A stretch of 64,000 nucleotides of DNA, taken from NCBI GenBank assembly GCA_014904985.1, contig MU129146.1, forward strand, positions 20,994 to 84,993, in the 5' to 3' direction. Of this stretch, positions 47,451 through 57,196 are shown one piece after another. The position numbers were made by a program, and so were the translations under genes. Every line of letters begins with the position of its first letter. Position 1 is the first letter of the stretch. The notes beneath the pieces are model-generated. The model saw only the letters and a list, made by a program, of their open reading frames with translations. It was not told the DNA's origin and ran no database searches. This DNA comes from Hydnum rufescens UP504. Taxonomy: Eukaryota; Basidiomycota; Agaricomycetes; Cantharellales; Hydnaceae.

Positions 47451-48644
47451 TGTCACCCTTTGCCGTAATGATTGGTTGGGTACTGGGGGTTGACGTCGCT
47501 CAGGAATACGATCAGGAATGAATGGGCGGAGTTTGCTGACATGGAACACTGGGTGGACTCGTTGGAAGTTCCGGGTGAGTTTTAGCCGATAGGCTGATGG
47601 CGAGATAACTTTGTCAATCGGGAAGGGACCAAACCACTTGTCATCAAACTTCTTGGTAGGGCGCGTCGTTGTGATGTTTTCTGCATCAAGCCAAACTTTA
47701 TCCCCTTTTTCATAACTGGGTGCAGTTTGGCGATGAGCATCATAGAAGCGTGCCATGTCATGTGCTGCTTGGCGAAGAGCAGACTTGGCCTCTTCTGTGG
47801 CTTGCTTCATACGTTTCACAAACTCGTCAACAGCTTCCAGGCGGGTTTCCCGAGTAGGCTCTGTGCCCAGACGTGGGTGTTGGCCTGTATCGAGTTCAAA
47901 AGGAGAGTGTCGGGTGGCAGAGTGAATGCGATTATTATAGGTGAACTCTGCTAATGCCATCCAGTCATACCAATCATCCTGCCTCTCATTGACGAAGAGG
48001 CGTAGATATTGTTCGATTTCCTGATTGACTCGCTCAGTCTGACCATCAGTTTGAGGATGGTATGCCGTAGACAGGGAAGTGTGAATGCCAAGGAGACGAT
48101 TGAGTTCCTTCATAAAGGAGGATGCAAACTGGGGTCCCCGATCACTGATAATCTCTTCAGGTAAGCCATGATGCTTCCAAACATGGTCACGATAGAGTCG
48201 AGCAAGTCCTACAGAGTCAACCTCATCTGTAGTTGGGATTGCATGCATTCGTTTTGATAGGCGGTCAACCACTACCCAAATTGCATTATATCCCCGACTG
48301 AGTGGAAGGCCTGTGATGAAGTCTGTGGTGACGATTTGCCATCGATGATCTGGAACCCGATTTGGTTGGAGTTTCCCTAGTGGCATGGTGGGGAATGTTT
48401 TAGTGCGATTGCATCTGTCGCACCCCCGTACATAGTCGGCAATATATCGTGTGATTCCTGGCCACCAGTAATTGCGAGTGACTAGCTCAACTGTCTTCCA
48501 TCGACCAGGGTGCCCAGCCACAGGAGTGTCATGATGAGCCTTGACAATGTCATGATCGCAACTTGGGATTGCGTGGGACATAAACTTTTCCTCGGAGGAG
48601 GATAAGCCCATCAGATACAACCCAACCATCCTCCTCAGATCCAT
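47166..48644 (-). CDS. chromovirus integrase (one frameshift before the chromodomain)
   Basis: An open frame of 492 codons. The HHCC zinc domain spans AHHDTPVAGHPGRW to CDRCNRTK. The catalytic core has Asp in TTDFITGLPLSRGY, Asp in ISDRGPQFASS and Glu in RVNQEIEQYL. The GPF/SH3-like module follows (KKFDDKWFGPFPIDKVI; HPVFHVSKLRPFIP). After PVPNQ the frame is wrong: a one-base deletion near 47465 puts the chromodomain (47125-47427) in another frame. The integrase core itself looks functional. Confidence 0.88.
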   Translation of the reverse strand: MDLRRMVGLYLMGLSSSEEKFMSHAIPSCDHDIVKAHHDTPVAGHPGRWKTVELVTRNYWWPGITRYIADYVRGCDRCNRTKTFPTMPLGKLQPNRVPDHRWQIVTTDFITGLPLSRGYNAIWVVVDRLSKRMHAIPTTDEVDSVGLARLYRDHVWKHHGLPEEIISDRGPQFASSFMKELNRLLGIHTSLSTAYHPQTDGQTERVNQEIEQYLRLFVNERQDDWYDWMALAEFTYNNRIHSATRHSPFELDTGQHPRLGTEPTRETRLEAVDEFVKRMKQATEEAKSALRQAAHDMARFYDAHRQTAPSYEKGDKVWLDAENITTTRPTKKFDDKWFGPFPIDKVISPSAYRLKLTRNFQRVHPVFHVSKLRPFIPDRIPERRQPPVPNQSLRQRVTPNMRLRQFWTVVSIVQNCNTSLNGKAMAQRKTVGNQNRTSATLNGSWMISIASIQTPHVVLPLLSGIPYLSPASKILLRSPSILYLTGLKENSS

Positions 48645-49600
48645 CCAGATCCTTTATTGCCTTAGCCACTGACTCATCTAAGTCCTTTGAGTCACGGATC
48701 CTCCGCTGGAAATCAGCCCCAAGACCCTGTATGGGCAAGCTTTCTGTTGCCTTAATCTGGAAGAGCTTGGGTGGGAGAAGGGTCTGATTTTGGTTATCTT
48801 TCTCCCCATGATGATGATCAGCTCGGCGAGATAAGGCATCAGGTTTAGTGGAACTCTTTCCAGGGCGGTGGGTGATGTGGAAATCAAAACGGGATAAGAA
48901 CAAGGACCAGCGTGCCTGTCGCCGATTGAGAGATTGGGCCGTCATGAAATAGACAAGATTGCGGTGATCAGTCAAGATTTCTACTGGATGTGCTGCTCCC
49001 TCGAGGAGGTGTCGAAATTCTTGTAAGCCACGGATGATTGCCAATAGCTCTTTGTCGTGGATTTCATAATTGCGCTCCACATCATTGAGACTTTTGGAAA
49101 TAAATCCCACTGGGTGCCACTTGTCATCATCCCTTAGCTGGGAGAGGACAGCCCCTGTAGCAAAATCAGAACTATCTGCTTCCAGACGGTAGGGTCGATC
49201 AGCATCAGGATGCACAAGAATGGGCGTTGAGGTGATGGCTGTCTTTAGTTGATCAAAGGCCTTCTGCTGATCCTTGGCCCATTTCCATGGTGCATCTTTC
49301 CGAGTGAGTTGGTGAAGGGGATGGGCAATATGTGAGAAATTTTCGATGAAGCGTCGGTAAAAGTTGACAAAGCCAAGGAATGATTGAACCTCTTTGACTG
49401 TTGTAGGAGATGGCCATTCCCGAACTCCAGCAACCTTAACTGGATCCATTCCAACTTGTCCTGGGGATAGGATAAGTCCGAGATACTCCACGGTTGCAGC
49501 TCCGAAGGTGCACTTTTCAGCCTTGAGGAACAGATTATTTTCTCGCAGGATTTGGAGGACTTTTCGGACTACCTCGTAGTGTTGTGCAAGTGTTTCAGTA
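48550..49600 (-). CDS. chromovirus RT thumb, RNase H and integrase start
   Basis: The frame contains the RT end ([36 protein letters not shown]), RNase H ([20 protein letters not shown] with the first Asp, [20 protein letters not shown] with the Glu, [12 protein letters not shown] with the second Asp, [15 protein letters not shown] with the third) and the integrase linker. Active-site residues are all present. It is joined to the RT palm by a one-base deletion near 49600. Confidence 0.88.
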
Positions 49601-50100
49601 AAACCAGAATATCATCCATGTACACGGCTACCACTCCTTCTGCGACAAGATCTTTGAAGAGGTGATTCATCATGGTTTGAAAGGTGGCAGGGCTATTAGT
49701 CAGCCCAAAGAACATGACAAGTGGTTCAAAGAGTCCTCGGTTGGTGCGGAATGCTGCCTTCCATTCGTCTCCTTCGCACATCCGAATATTGTTGTAGCCC
49801 CATCGCACATCCAACTTGGTGAAGAACTTGGCCCGAGTGACTTGATTTAAAATGTCTGTCACCAGGGGGAGAGGATAAGCATTTTTCACCATAGCAGCAT
49901 TGAGCTTCCGATAATCCTGGACAAAATGTAGGCCTCCATCCTTCTTCTTAACAAAGAAGACAGGGGCAGCTATGGGTGACTTGGATGGGCGGATTCATCC
50001 AGTCTCTAGGTGCTCCTTCAAGAAGGCATCCATCTCTTGCTGCTCATTGGGGGATAATGGGTATAATTTCACCCCAGTATGCACAATGTCCTCTTTTAGC
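49569..50100 (-). pseudogene. chromovirus reverse transcriptase palm
   Basis: [20 protein letters not shown], then [35 protein letters not shown] and the catalytic VYMDDILV are visible. One T is missing after DDILV near 49600, shifting the frame ([12 protein letters not shown] expected). A stop lies upstream near 49996 in [11 protein letters not shown]. This is the zone where CpG frequency changes. Confidence 0.85.
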
Positions 50101-51480
50101 TCAATAGCTACGCTGGTCCAGGGATGACATGGGGGGAAGCGATGAAAGATTCCTTATGCAAAAGAATCATGGAATCATGGCTACTGTTTGGCACCCTATT
50201 TCTTCAAAGGGGCACTTCTTAAAGGTCTTCTTATGCTGCTCAATGGCAAGGTGGGTGGATATAGTTTGGTTGCAGAGATATGTCTCTTCAGGGTGAAGGA
50301 AGACTACAAAGATATGATCTTCCCCATGCAACATCTTCTGGTTATGCACCAGGCGAGCTCGTCGCCATGTTTCTTTGATAGAATACCTGGACTAGCTTTT
50401 CTTTAAAGAGGGAGGCGAGGCATGGTCTGGTCAAAGTGAAGACAAATGGGGATGAGTGTGTTGTGGCAAATTTCTATCACCTTGTGATCCCGCTTGGGCC
50501 TCAACTGTTGGGGTATGCCCTGTAGATGCCCATCTCTCACGTTTGCCCAGAGGGACTGACTGGGCAAAGGTAGGATAGGGTCTCCTTGGTGACTGTGTGA
50601 TGGAAGAGGATCAGGGGGAGATAGAGATGTAGAGAGGTTGAGGCTTCGTCCAGAGTGTTCCTTTGCTAAGACAACGCAGATGCATCACAACCCACATCCA
50701 TCAGGACACCGTGTCATTGCTACCTTACCCGTTGACCAGTTGATCTCAGGGTTATGATGAACAAGCCAGGTGTGCCCTACGATGAGGGGAACCCATCCCA
50801 GGCTGGTCACAGCAAATGTACTTTTCTCTGAATGGTCACCAAAACACATCAGGAGGTCAACTTCTACTCAAACTGAGCCAGCATTGTTAAGGGTGCCATC
50901 AATGTTGTAAAGTGGAATCAGCTGTGGAGTTGCCAAGTAGTAAGATTTTTGGCCTTGACAAACTCCTGATTGATGAACATCCCTGTTGCTCCCAAATCAA
51001 GCAGGGCATCAACTGCCATAGGCTGGCCACTGTCTAGGGTCTGTAGGTGGACCTTCAGTTCAGTAGCTTGGTGGAGGTGTGTGGAATAGATATAGTGGTG
51101 GGCTTGTGGATAATGACATGTCTTCTCTTTCATGTAGGCCATCAATGTCAATGTGATCAAACATATCCATTGTGGGTCCTACTGTACAAGTTGAAAGAAG
51201 AGATAATCAGTTTGTTGAACAGGGCATGTCCTTCACTGTCGACATCTTCAAAAATCCTTCGCCACACCCTCATTTCCATCCTCAGCAGATTTGGGTGCCA
51301 GAGTAGCATGAACTTTTTCTACCACTTCCTCCATCTGCTCAGATGACAGAGTACCTCGGACTGAAGGAGAGCGTGGGGGCTCAGGGCAGTCTCTGGCAAT
51401 GTGGCCAGGTTTGTTACAATTCCAGCACAGACCAGTGACTCAGCAAGGATTATTCTGACGACGATTGGAGTCTACATCCA
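50100..51480 (-). pseudogene. chromovirus nucleocapsid knuckle and protease
   Basis: Zinc knuckle CWNCNKPGHIARDC lies at about 51395-51440. Protease at 50918-51160 reads VDALLDLGATGMFINQEF; the catalytic triad D-S-G is D-L-G because TCG has become TTG (codon complement at 50993-50995). Further protease sequence WVPLIVGHTWLVHHNPEINW follows near 50780. Several stops interrupt the linker down to 50100. This part is CpG-poor and clearly older-looking than the integrase. Confidence 0.8.
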
Positions 51481-51571
51481 TAGGTTCATAAGTGGAGGAG
51501 GGTGCAGCAGCAGCAGCAGGATGGAAGGAGGTTGGAAGAGTTTGAGGAGTAGTGGTGGGAGGGCAGAAAGG

Positions 51572-52429
51572 TCAAATTGTTCCTGGATGATTGTCCTGGT
51601 GAGTAGTGGTGGGAGAGAAGGAGTGCTGTTCATTAAAGTGATGCCACAACTTATCAATGTGAGTGGCTTTGTCCTTCCATTCTTGAAGGGACATAGGGAG
51701 GGTGTCGAGGTGTATCTTTTCAACCAAGCTACGGAGCAGTCCATGCTCATAAGCATCCATCAAGGCTCCATCATTAAAGCCTGTCTTCCCAGATATGGCC
51801 TCAAAGGCCGTCATATACTCCTCAGCTGTCATCCCTTGAGTCATCTTCAAGGTACAAAGTCGCTGATGGGCATGAGCCTCTTGGTCCACATCCCTGAAGG
51901 CTGCCTCAAAGTGGGTGCAAAAGGTTTCCCAATCAGGGAAAGGAGAATTGCCATCAAGGATAGCATGTGTATAGTTGGAAGCCCAATCACCAGCACTGCC
52001 TCCTTGCATGTAGGAGAGGGCATAGAGGATCTTTGTCTGATCATTGGGAAAGGAGTTGGGTCGAATAGCAATGTTAAGTTTGAGAGCATGGAGGAAGGGA
52101 TCAGCCTTCTTTTGATCACCACCAAAGACCTCTGGATCAGCTGCCTTTGGGGGACATGCAGAGATGGAAGGAGTAGTGGCAGGAGCAGGAGGAACTCCAA
52201 CAACAGGAGCAGGGAGGTTCTCGACAACAGCCTTGGTGATCGCCTCAACTTCAGCCATCAGAGTTTCACAAGAAGAGGCATCAGTCTGAAGGCGAGTCAC
52301 TAGGTTCTGGAGTAAAAGGTTCTGTTGCTCTAACTGCTTGTACCATTGTTGTTGTGCCTCCATCATTTGATGAAGGCCCTCTCCAGCAGCACCAAAGACA
52401 GAGAAGGCATCAGTGGGGATTTTGTCCAT
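51572..52429 (-). CDS. chromovirus Gag
   Basis: Best start is MDKIPTDAFSVFG at 52429; the frame extends further up into the LTR but that part is not Gag-like. A coiled coil (QQQWYKQLEQQNLLLQNLV) precedes the capsid core (KKADPFLHALKLNIAIRPNS; AGDWASNYTHAILDGN; DWETFCTHFEAAFRDVDQ). The frame ends at 51572 (TGA-type stop) before the zinc knuckle. Capsid forms the cytoplasmic particle. Sequence is nearly free of CpG. Confidence 0.82.
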   Translation of the reverse strand: MDKIPTDAFSVFGAAGEGLHQMMEAQQQWYKQLEQQNLLLQNLVTRLQTDASSCETLMAEVEAITKAVVENLPAPVVGVPPAPATTPSISACPPKAADPEVFGGDQKKADPFLHALKLNIAIRPNSFPNDQTKILYALSYMQGGSAGDWASNYTHAILDGNSPFPDWETFCTHFEAAFRDVDQEAHAHQRLCTLKMTQGMTAEEYMTAFEAISGKTGFNDGALMDAYEHGLLRSLVEKIHLDTLPMSLQEWKDKATHIDKLWHHFNEQHSFSPTTTHQDNHPGTI

Positions 52430-52494
52430 GAGGAGAGGAGGTAGAAGGGATAAGGAAGATGTTTGTGGGGTCAAAGAGATGAGTTTCGATCTTC

Positions 52495-53277
52495 TGTCAG
52501 GGCGACACTGCTGTCGAAGCCACAAACAGAAAGAGGAAAGAGATTAATTAACCACATGCTAGCGCAGTGGGAATCCTGAGAGATCAAAACTGGTCATCCC
52601 CCAACTGCGAAGCGCTATAAATACTATTTCCTGCACACAGCCACCAGCCTTCCAGAGCCTTCCGCCATCTTCCATAACCTTCCGGATCCTCCTAGAATGC
52701 CGGCTCCACAGCCCATCAGTCAGCCTCCACAACCACCATCACTAAGCCTCACAAGCTGATGCAGCCATGTTACGAATCCTGTGCACACCTCCACATGGCT
52801 ATGCCCCAACTTCCATATGTATCCCCCTTAGCATATGTACTTCCAAGGCAGTGTATGCCTGGGTACTCCAAAGGTGTCCAAAGTGTCAAAGGACTGTAAT
52901 GATGTGGATGGAGTATGGATTGGGACAGGTGATGTGGATTCAGGGACTGGTAGAGGAGGAGGAGGGGAGTCTGGATTGGCAACTCCATGGACTCATGTGG
53001 GGAATGAGGGAATGACAGGTGCTGACAAGGGCACCAATGCTGCCACTGGTTGACTACCCAGCCCATAGCCCACTGGCCAAGGCCTGATAGAACAAGGGCA
53101 ATAATAATAAGAGAAATGCCAATAATGGCAAGGATGACAATAACCCCCATAGTGAATAGAGGGAGAGAGGAGATAAGAGCATTTGAGGAAGTAGGCGCCA
53201 TATGATAGAGTCAATGAAGAATGATACTCTGACAGGTAAGTCCTTAGGTGGAAGCAAATGTCAATTTGATCCTGACA
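52495..53277 (-). repeat. chromovirus 5' LTR
   Basis: 783 bp with intact TGTCAGG and CCTGACA ends. Against the 3' LTR it lacks 63 bp between two 20-bp repeats. At a dozen or more sites it has TG or CA where the 3' LTR has CG. The primer binding site after it (GAAGATCGAAACTC) could not be matched to a tRNA. Confidence 0.92.
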
Positions 53278-54190
53278 GAATGAGTCATTCATGAAATACT
53301 GGAACTGCACTGTGGAGTTGGCTGCTCCCATTGGCATTATGAGCCACTCATAGGCGCCGTACTGTGTACAAAATGCTGTGAGCCACTTGTGTCCTTTGGT
53401 AACTCTGATGTTGTAGTAGCCATTGTGAAGATTGATTTTCATATAAATCATGGCACTGTGAAGGCGATCAAGGAGGTCATTGATGAGGGGGATGGGGTAG
53501 CAACTCTTTTTCATGATGCAATTGAGTGCTCAATAATCAATGCAAAGGTGAAGCCTGCCACCTTTCTTTCTTGTGAATAGGATTGGCGCACCTGCAGGAG
53601 AGGTTGAAGGGTGTATGAATCCTTTTGCCAGGAATTCATCAATGAATTTGTGTAGCACAGCGAGTTCACTTTCTGACATTGGGTATATGGGGCCTCATGG
53701 TATGTCATGACCTTCCTTGATGTCAAACTGAAGGTCATATTTGTGATGCGGTGGTAGGTAGCTGGCCACTGTCCCAGTGAAGACATCGTTGAATTCATGG
53801 TATTCTGGAGGAAGTCATTGTGTGAGGTCTTGGTGTTCCTCGATGGGGATTGATTCGGGTAATGTGGAGGTGGAGGGAGTGTTGCAAACCACTGATGTGG
53901 TTCATGCGTGGGTTGGATTGGTGACAATGCATGCATAGAGTGTCACACCCTCATCACTGGCTGCTTGAATGAAGTCTTCAGCTTCATAGACTTCAATTGT
54001 GACACTGTGGGTTGGGGGGCTCACTGCTGTCAGTTCTGGGGTCACAGCAGGTGTTGTGACAACATCGATGCTTAATGGCATCATTACGAGGTTTGAGTGG
54101 TGTGCCATGTGTTCAATTCACATTTTGGTCCATGAGATTTGTGGATTGACTTGTCATAACCAGGGGAGGCCTAGTATGATGGGCAGCCCA
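53278..54190 (-). pseudogene. Ty3/gypsy protease-RT fragment of another family
   Basis: On the minus strand: protease end PIILGLPWL and QISWTKM near 54110-54180, linker (HSNLVMMPLSIDVVTTPAVT), RT start ([34 protein letters not shown]) and fingers/palm (KKSCYPIPLINDLLDRL; MPMGAANSTVQFQYFMNDSF). It stops at 53278 where the chromovirus LTR begins and does not reach YxDD. The opposite side of the chromovirus carries an unrelated plus-strand gypsy, so the two flanks do not join. Confidence 0.82.
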
Positions 54191-54485
54191 TGCTGTAATA
54201 TGATACATAATAACCTGGTAACTTACCATGAAATTTGATACATCAAGGGTGGCAAGCTGCCATTGCCAGGCCTCATATATCATACCAGGGATGATATATC
54301 ATACCAGGATTGGATATATCGGGGATTTCCATGACAACTTGACCATGTGACTGATCCAGCACAGGCTGGTCAGCCACTTTTCCGCATCATATTAGATATG
54401 ATGAGCCTTGTGTTTATTGATCTAACAAGATGTTTATACCAGGGGGCCCCCAGGGTCCCCTGCAATACAATCAAGAGCCCCCAGG
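54190..54485. repeat. AT-rich ATATATCATACCAGG repeat and GC-rich tract
   Basis: 54190-54340 shares CCATGCTGTAATATG and CTGGTAACTTACCATG words with 57197-57330 and, more weakly, 43370-43560. It is followed by CCCCCAGGGTCCCCTGC-type inverted words at 54440-54490. Probably an old MITE and its border. Confidence 0.5.
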
Positions 54486-54807
54486 GGCCCCTGCCAAATC
54501 ATTATTTATTAATTTATTATTATTATTATTGTTATTATATTAGTATATACATCCATCAGTTCACCCCATACCCAAGAAGAGCCAGAGGCTGCTCTTCTTT
54601 CACAATTATAGCTAAAAGAAAAAAAGACTTACCTAAAGGGGATACTTACCTCCACCCCAGTCGGGGGTGCCATTTGCCAGTTTCGTTTGCAGTTTTCATT
54701 TGCCAGTTTCATTCACAGGTTTCATCACAGGTTTCGTTCATGGCGTGTCATTCGGCAGGTTTGTGGTCGGGGTCAGGGGTTTGCATGGGTTCTGCTACAA
54801 GATCTAG

Positions 54808-54904
54808 CTAAATAAATAATAGATTAATGCAGCACAAAAAGAGCAGCTTATGCTGCTCTTTTTGCGCCACAAGAATTAAAAATAAAAATAAAAATAACAC
54901 TTAC
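54808..54904 (-). other. intron-like unit, module m2
   Basis: 97 nt; donor GTAAGTG, hairpin GCAAAAAGAGCAGC/GCTGCTCTTTTTGTG (54832-54867), branch-like ATTAATC, acceptor TTATTTAG. The exonic hairpin CCCCACACCC/GGGTGTGGGG is at 54916-54943. Confidence 0.75.
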
Positions 54905-55018
54905 CTTGTAGTACCCCACACCCACTGCAGGGGGTGTGGGGTACTGGGCTGGTTGGTGGGTTGATGGGTTGATTTGGGTGGGGGTGTGTGTTTGCGCATT
55001 GGGGTTGGACACCCCACC

Positions 55019-55121
55019 CTAGAACAGAGAGCAATATGTTAGTTAAAATCAAAAGTCACACAAAGAGAGCAGCACCTGCTGCTCTCTTTGTGCATTTGTA
55101 GCTATTCAAAAATATACATAC
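55019..55121 (-). other. intron-like unit, module m3
   Basis: 103 nt; donor GTATGT, hairpin CACAAAGAGAGCAGC/GCTGCTCTCTTTGTG (55059-55092), branch TAACTAAC, acceptor CTGTTCTAG. One stem base pair differs from neighbours on both arms (A-T to G-C). Confidence 0.8.
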
Positions 55122-55325
55122 CTTATATAGCCACACACCCGCTGCAGTGGGTGTGTGGCTCTCTGTTTCCCTGCTTGTCTTCTCCATGGCTTCCTGTGCA
55201 TATCGTCGTTCGTTCATTTGTTCATTGGCTCATTCATTTCGTCCCTGTACCATGTCATTCAGGTGTCGATGGGCGGGGTTACGGGGGTTCTCATGTGGGT
55301 ATTCATTCATGCAGGAAGTGATGAC

Positions 55326-55431
55326 CTAGAATATAAGATTATATATTAGTTAAGAGTTAAACAACACACAAAAAGACCAGCTTTTGCTGCTCTTTTTGTG
55401 TGGCTGTAGGTAGTGGGGGGGAGGAACTCAC
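55326..55431 (-). other. intron-like unit, module m4
   Basis: 106 nt; donor GTGAGTT, hairpin CACAAAAAGAGCAGC with a partner carrying one mismatch, branch TAACTAAT, acceptor ATATTCTAG. Confidence 0.78.
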
Positions 55432-55680
55432 CTGATATGGAACCACACACCCACCACAGTGGGTGCGTGATTCCTGGCATGTCATTTGATGCGGTCGCAT
55501 CCTTGTTTGGCACAGTGCTGTATATCATGTCGTTGGCATGTTGCTGTGTCATGTGCCCATGTTGTGTTGCTGTATGTTGTGCTGCCATGTCATGTTCCCA
55601 TGCATTGCGCTGCCATGTCGCGTTCCCATGGGTTGCATTCCTGTTTGGGCTCTCATTGTGCATTGGGTGAGGCCTCAATC

Positions 55681-55785
55681 TAAAATAAATAAAGGCATGT
55701 TAGTAACAAATTCCAAAGCAGCACAAAATGAGCAGCTTTTGCTGCTCTTTTTGCACTGTTGTATCTACTAGAAAAAAAGACTCAC
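55681..55785 (-). other. intron-like unit, module m5
   Basis: 105 nt; donor GTGAGTC, the GTAGATACAACAGTGC spacer, hairpin AAAAAGAGCAGC/GCTGCTCATTTT, branch TTACTAAC, acceptor TTATTTTAG. This module is the mirror partner of p1 at 56699. Confidence 0.8.
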
Positions 55786-55881
55786 CTTGTGACCACACCC
55801 ACAGCAGCAGGTGCATGGTCATGCACTTGCCTTTTCAGGCAGCTGCTTGTTGTGGTTGCAGAGATAGGAAGCAAGATGCAG

Positions 55882-56532
55882 ATTCAACACTGGCAATTGC
55901 CAATATTCAAGAAGTGCCCAAGCGCTGGCACTACAAGCACAGTACACAATAGTACCAAGCATGTATATTTAAAATAAATAATATATAATAAATATTTGTC
56001 CAGGAAAACCTGAAGAAGATGATGATAATGAGTCAGAGCTCAATAAAGCATGAGATGGCTAATTGCAGAGTGGATTGGGCCACTTCTACGCATCAGAATT
56101 GGCCCAAATTTAAATATAGTAGTGTCATATATACACTATACATGGGCAATTGATTATCTTGGACAATTCTCACATTTTTCAATTTTTCACGCCTTCAATT
56201 CCCTATTTAGGGAATTGAAGGCATGAAAAATTGAAAAATGTGAGAATCGTCTGAGATAATCAACTGCCCATGTAGAGTGTATATATGACACTACTATATT
56301 TAAATTTGGGCCAATTCTGATGCATAGAAGTGGCCCAATCCACTCTGCAATTAGCCATCTCATGCTTTATTGAGCTCTGACTCATTATCATCATCTTCTT
56401 CAGGTTTTCCTGGACAAATATTTATTATATATTATTTATTTTAAATATACATGCTTGGTACTATTGTGTACTGTGCTTGTAGTGCCAGCACTTGGGTGCT
56501 TCTTGAATATTGGCAATTTCTGGCATTGAATT
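55882..56532. repeat. 650-bp near-perfect palindrome
   Basis: Two arms of about 325 bp are inverted copies centred at 56206-56207 (CCCTATTTAGGG). Identity is very high to at least 55893 and 56520, with a few transitions. The arms contain no ORF. Flanking modules m5 and p1 are themselves mirror-related, so the symmetry extends, diverged, beyond the palindrome. It could be a foldback element or the centre of an inverted duplication. Such DNA is prone to cruciform formation and assembly error. Confidence 0.9.
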
Positions 56533-56596
56533 TCACAACTATGCAGCCACATCCAGCAACAGAAATACGACTGCATGACCACAACACAACAGCAAC

Positions 56597-56625
56597 ATCA
56601 GCAGCAGCAGCAGCAGCAGCAGCAA
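56597..56625 (+). repeat. CAG trinucleotide repeat
   Basis: About nine uninterrupted CAG units inside the first exon-like segment of block 2. Confidence 0.9.
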
Positions 56626-56698
56626 CAGCGCACAACCATGACTGCACAACCGTGACCACACAACCACACACCTGCTGATGCAGGTGTGTGGTCATAAG

Positions 56699-56789
56699 GT
56701 AAGTTTTGTCTTCAGTAGATACAATAGCACAAGCTACTCTTTTTGCACTGCTGTGAATTTTTGTACTAACATAGCCTTTATTACTCCAG
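56699..56789 (+). other. intron-like unit, module p1
   Basis: 91 nt; donor GTAAGTT, spacer CAGTAGATACAATAGCAC, then only the 3' hairpin arm (CTACTCTTTTTGCAC) because the 5' arm is deleted, branch GTACTAAC, acceptor TTACTCCAG. Exonic hairpin ACCACACACCTGC/GCAGGTGTGTGGT is at about 56662-56692. Confidence 0.8.
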
Positions 56790-56872
56790 ATCAAAACCAA
56801 AACAAATGACAGGCCACCCAATGAGTGGGCCCAGGAACCACACCCGCTGTGGCAGGTGTGGTACTATTTAAG

Positions 56873-56975
56873 GTGAGTCTCCTCCCCCCAATAGATGCAG
56901 CTGTGCAAAAAGAGCAGCTTTGGCTGCTCTTTTTGCATTGCTTTACATTTTTTAACTAATAATATTTTATTATAG
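56873..56975 (+). other. intron-like unit, module p2
   Basis: 103 nt; donor GTGAGTC, hairpin GCAAAAAGAGCAGC/GCTGCTCTTTTTGC, branch TAACTAAT, acceptor TATTATAG. Confidence 0.8.
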
Positions 56976-57113
56976 GTATTGCCACAAATGAAGACCCATG
57001 AAGCAACCCCCCAGAATGATAACATGCCTGCAAACGGGATCCGCAAATGACGACATGCCACACGAAGAGACAAACCACACACCTGCAGTAGCAGGTGTGT
57101 GGTTCTATACTTG

Positions 57114-57196
57114 GTATGTACCCCAACAATGCAAAAAGAGCAGTGAAAGCTGCTCTTTTTGCATCACTTTTAATTTTTTAACTAATAATATTTCAG
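57114..57196 (+). other. intron-like unit, module p3
   Basis: 83 nt; donor GTATGT, hairpin GCAAAAAGAGCAG/GCTGCTCTTTTTGC with a small internal mismatch, branch TAACTAAT, acceptor ATATTTCAG. Confidence 0.8.

Larger units (their letters stand above)
46296..53277 (-). mobile_element. chromovirus (Ty3/gypsy) with two LTRs
   Basis: Transcribed right to left: 5' LTR (53277-52495), gag, zinc knuckle, protease, RT, RNase H, integrase with chromodomain, polypurine tract, 3' LTR (47141-46296). Both LTRs begin TGTCAGG and end CCTGACA. Only a few lesions break the coding sequence (single-base deletions near 49600 and 47465, stops in the gag-pol junction). The flanking 5 bp differ (GTCTC at 46291-46295, GAATG at 53278-53282), so there is no target duplication. 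CpG is frequent left of about 50100 and rare right of it. Confidence 0.92.
54486..55880 (-). repeat. exon-intron module array, block 1 (minus)
   Basis: About five tandem modules read on the minus strand. Each has an exon-like segment, a hairpin of type CCACACACCC...GGGTGTGTGG ending 8-15 nt before a GTAAGT/GTGAGT/GTATGT donor, a second hairpin of type AAAAAGAGCAGC...GCTGCTCTTTTT, an AACTAAC-like branch site and a TTCTAG-like acceptor. Exon-like segments measured here are 204 nt (55122-55325) and 249 nt (55432-55680). The first, in phase 0, is open except for one TGA and ends HTPTAAGVWLYK. The leftmost module (hairpin about 54574-54600, donor complement near 54632) is poorly preserved. Whether it is transcribed is unknown. 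Confidence 0.8.
56533..57196 (+). repeat. exon-intron module array, block 2 (plus)
   Basis: Three modules in plus orientation, opposite to block 1. Exon-like segments are 83 nt (56790-56872) and 138 nt (56976-57113); the latter contains NHTPAVAGVWFYT in its best frame. A (CAG/AGC)n tract of eight or more units lies at 56597-56625. The block ends at the acceptor at 57196, where an AT-rich repeat begins. Confidence 0.8.

Noticed and set aside
52480..52494. tRNA primer binding site after the 5' LTR
   Set aside because: GAAGATCGAAACTC does not match a tRNA 3' end that I can name, and self-priming could not be shown, so no call was made.
46291..53282. Target-site duplication of the chromovirus
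   Set aside because: The 5-bp flanks are GTCTC and GAATG; shifting the ends by one to three bases gives no match.
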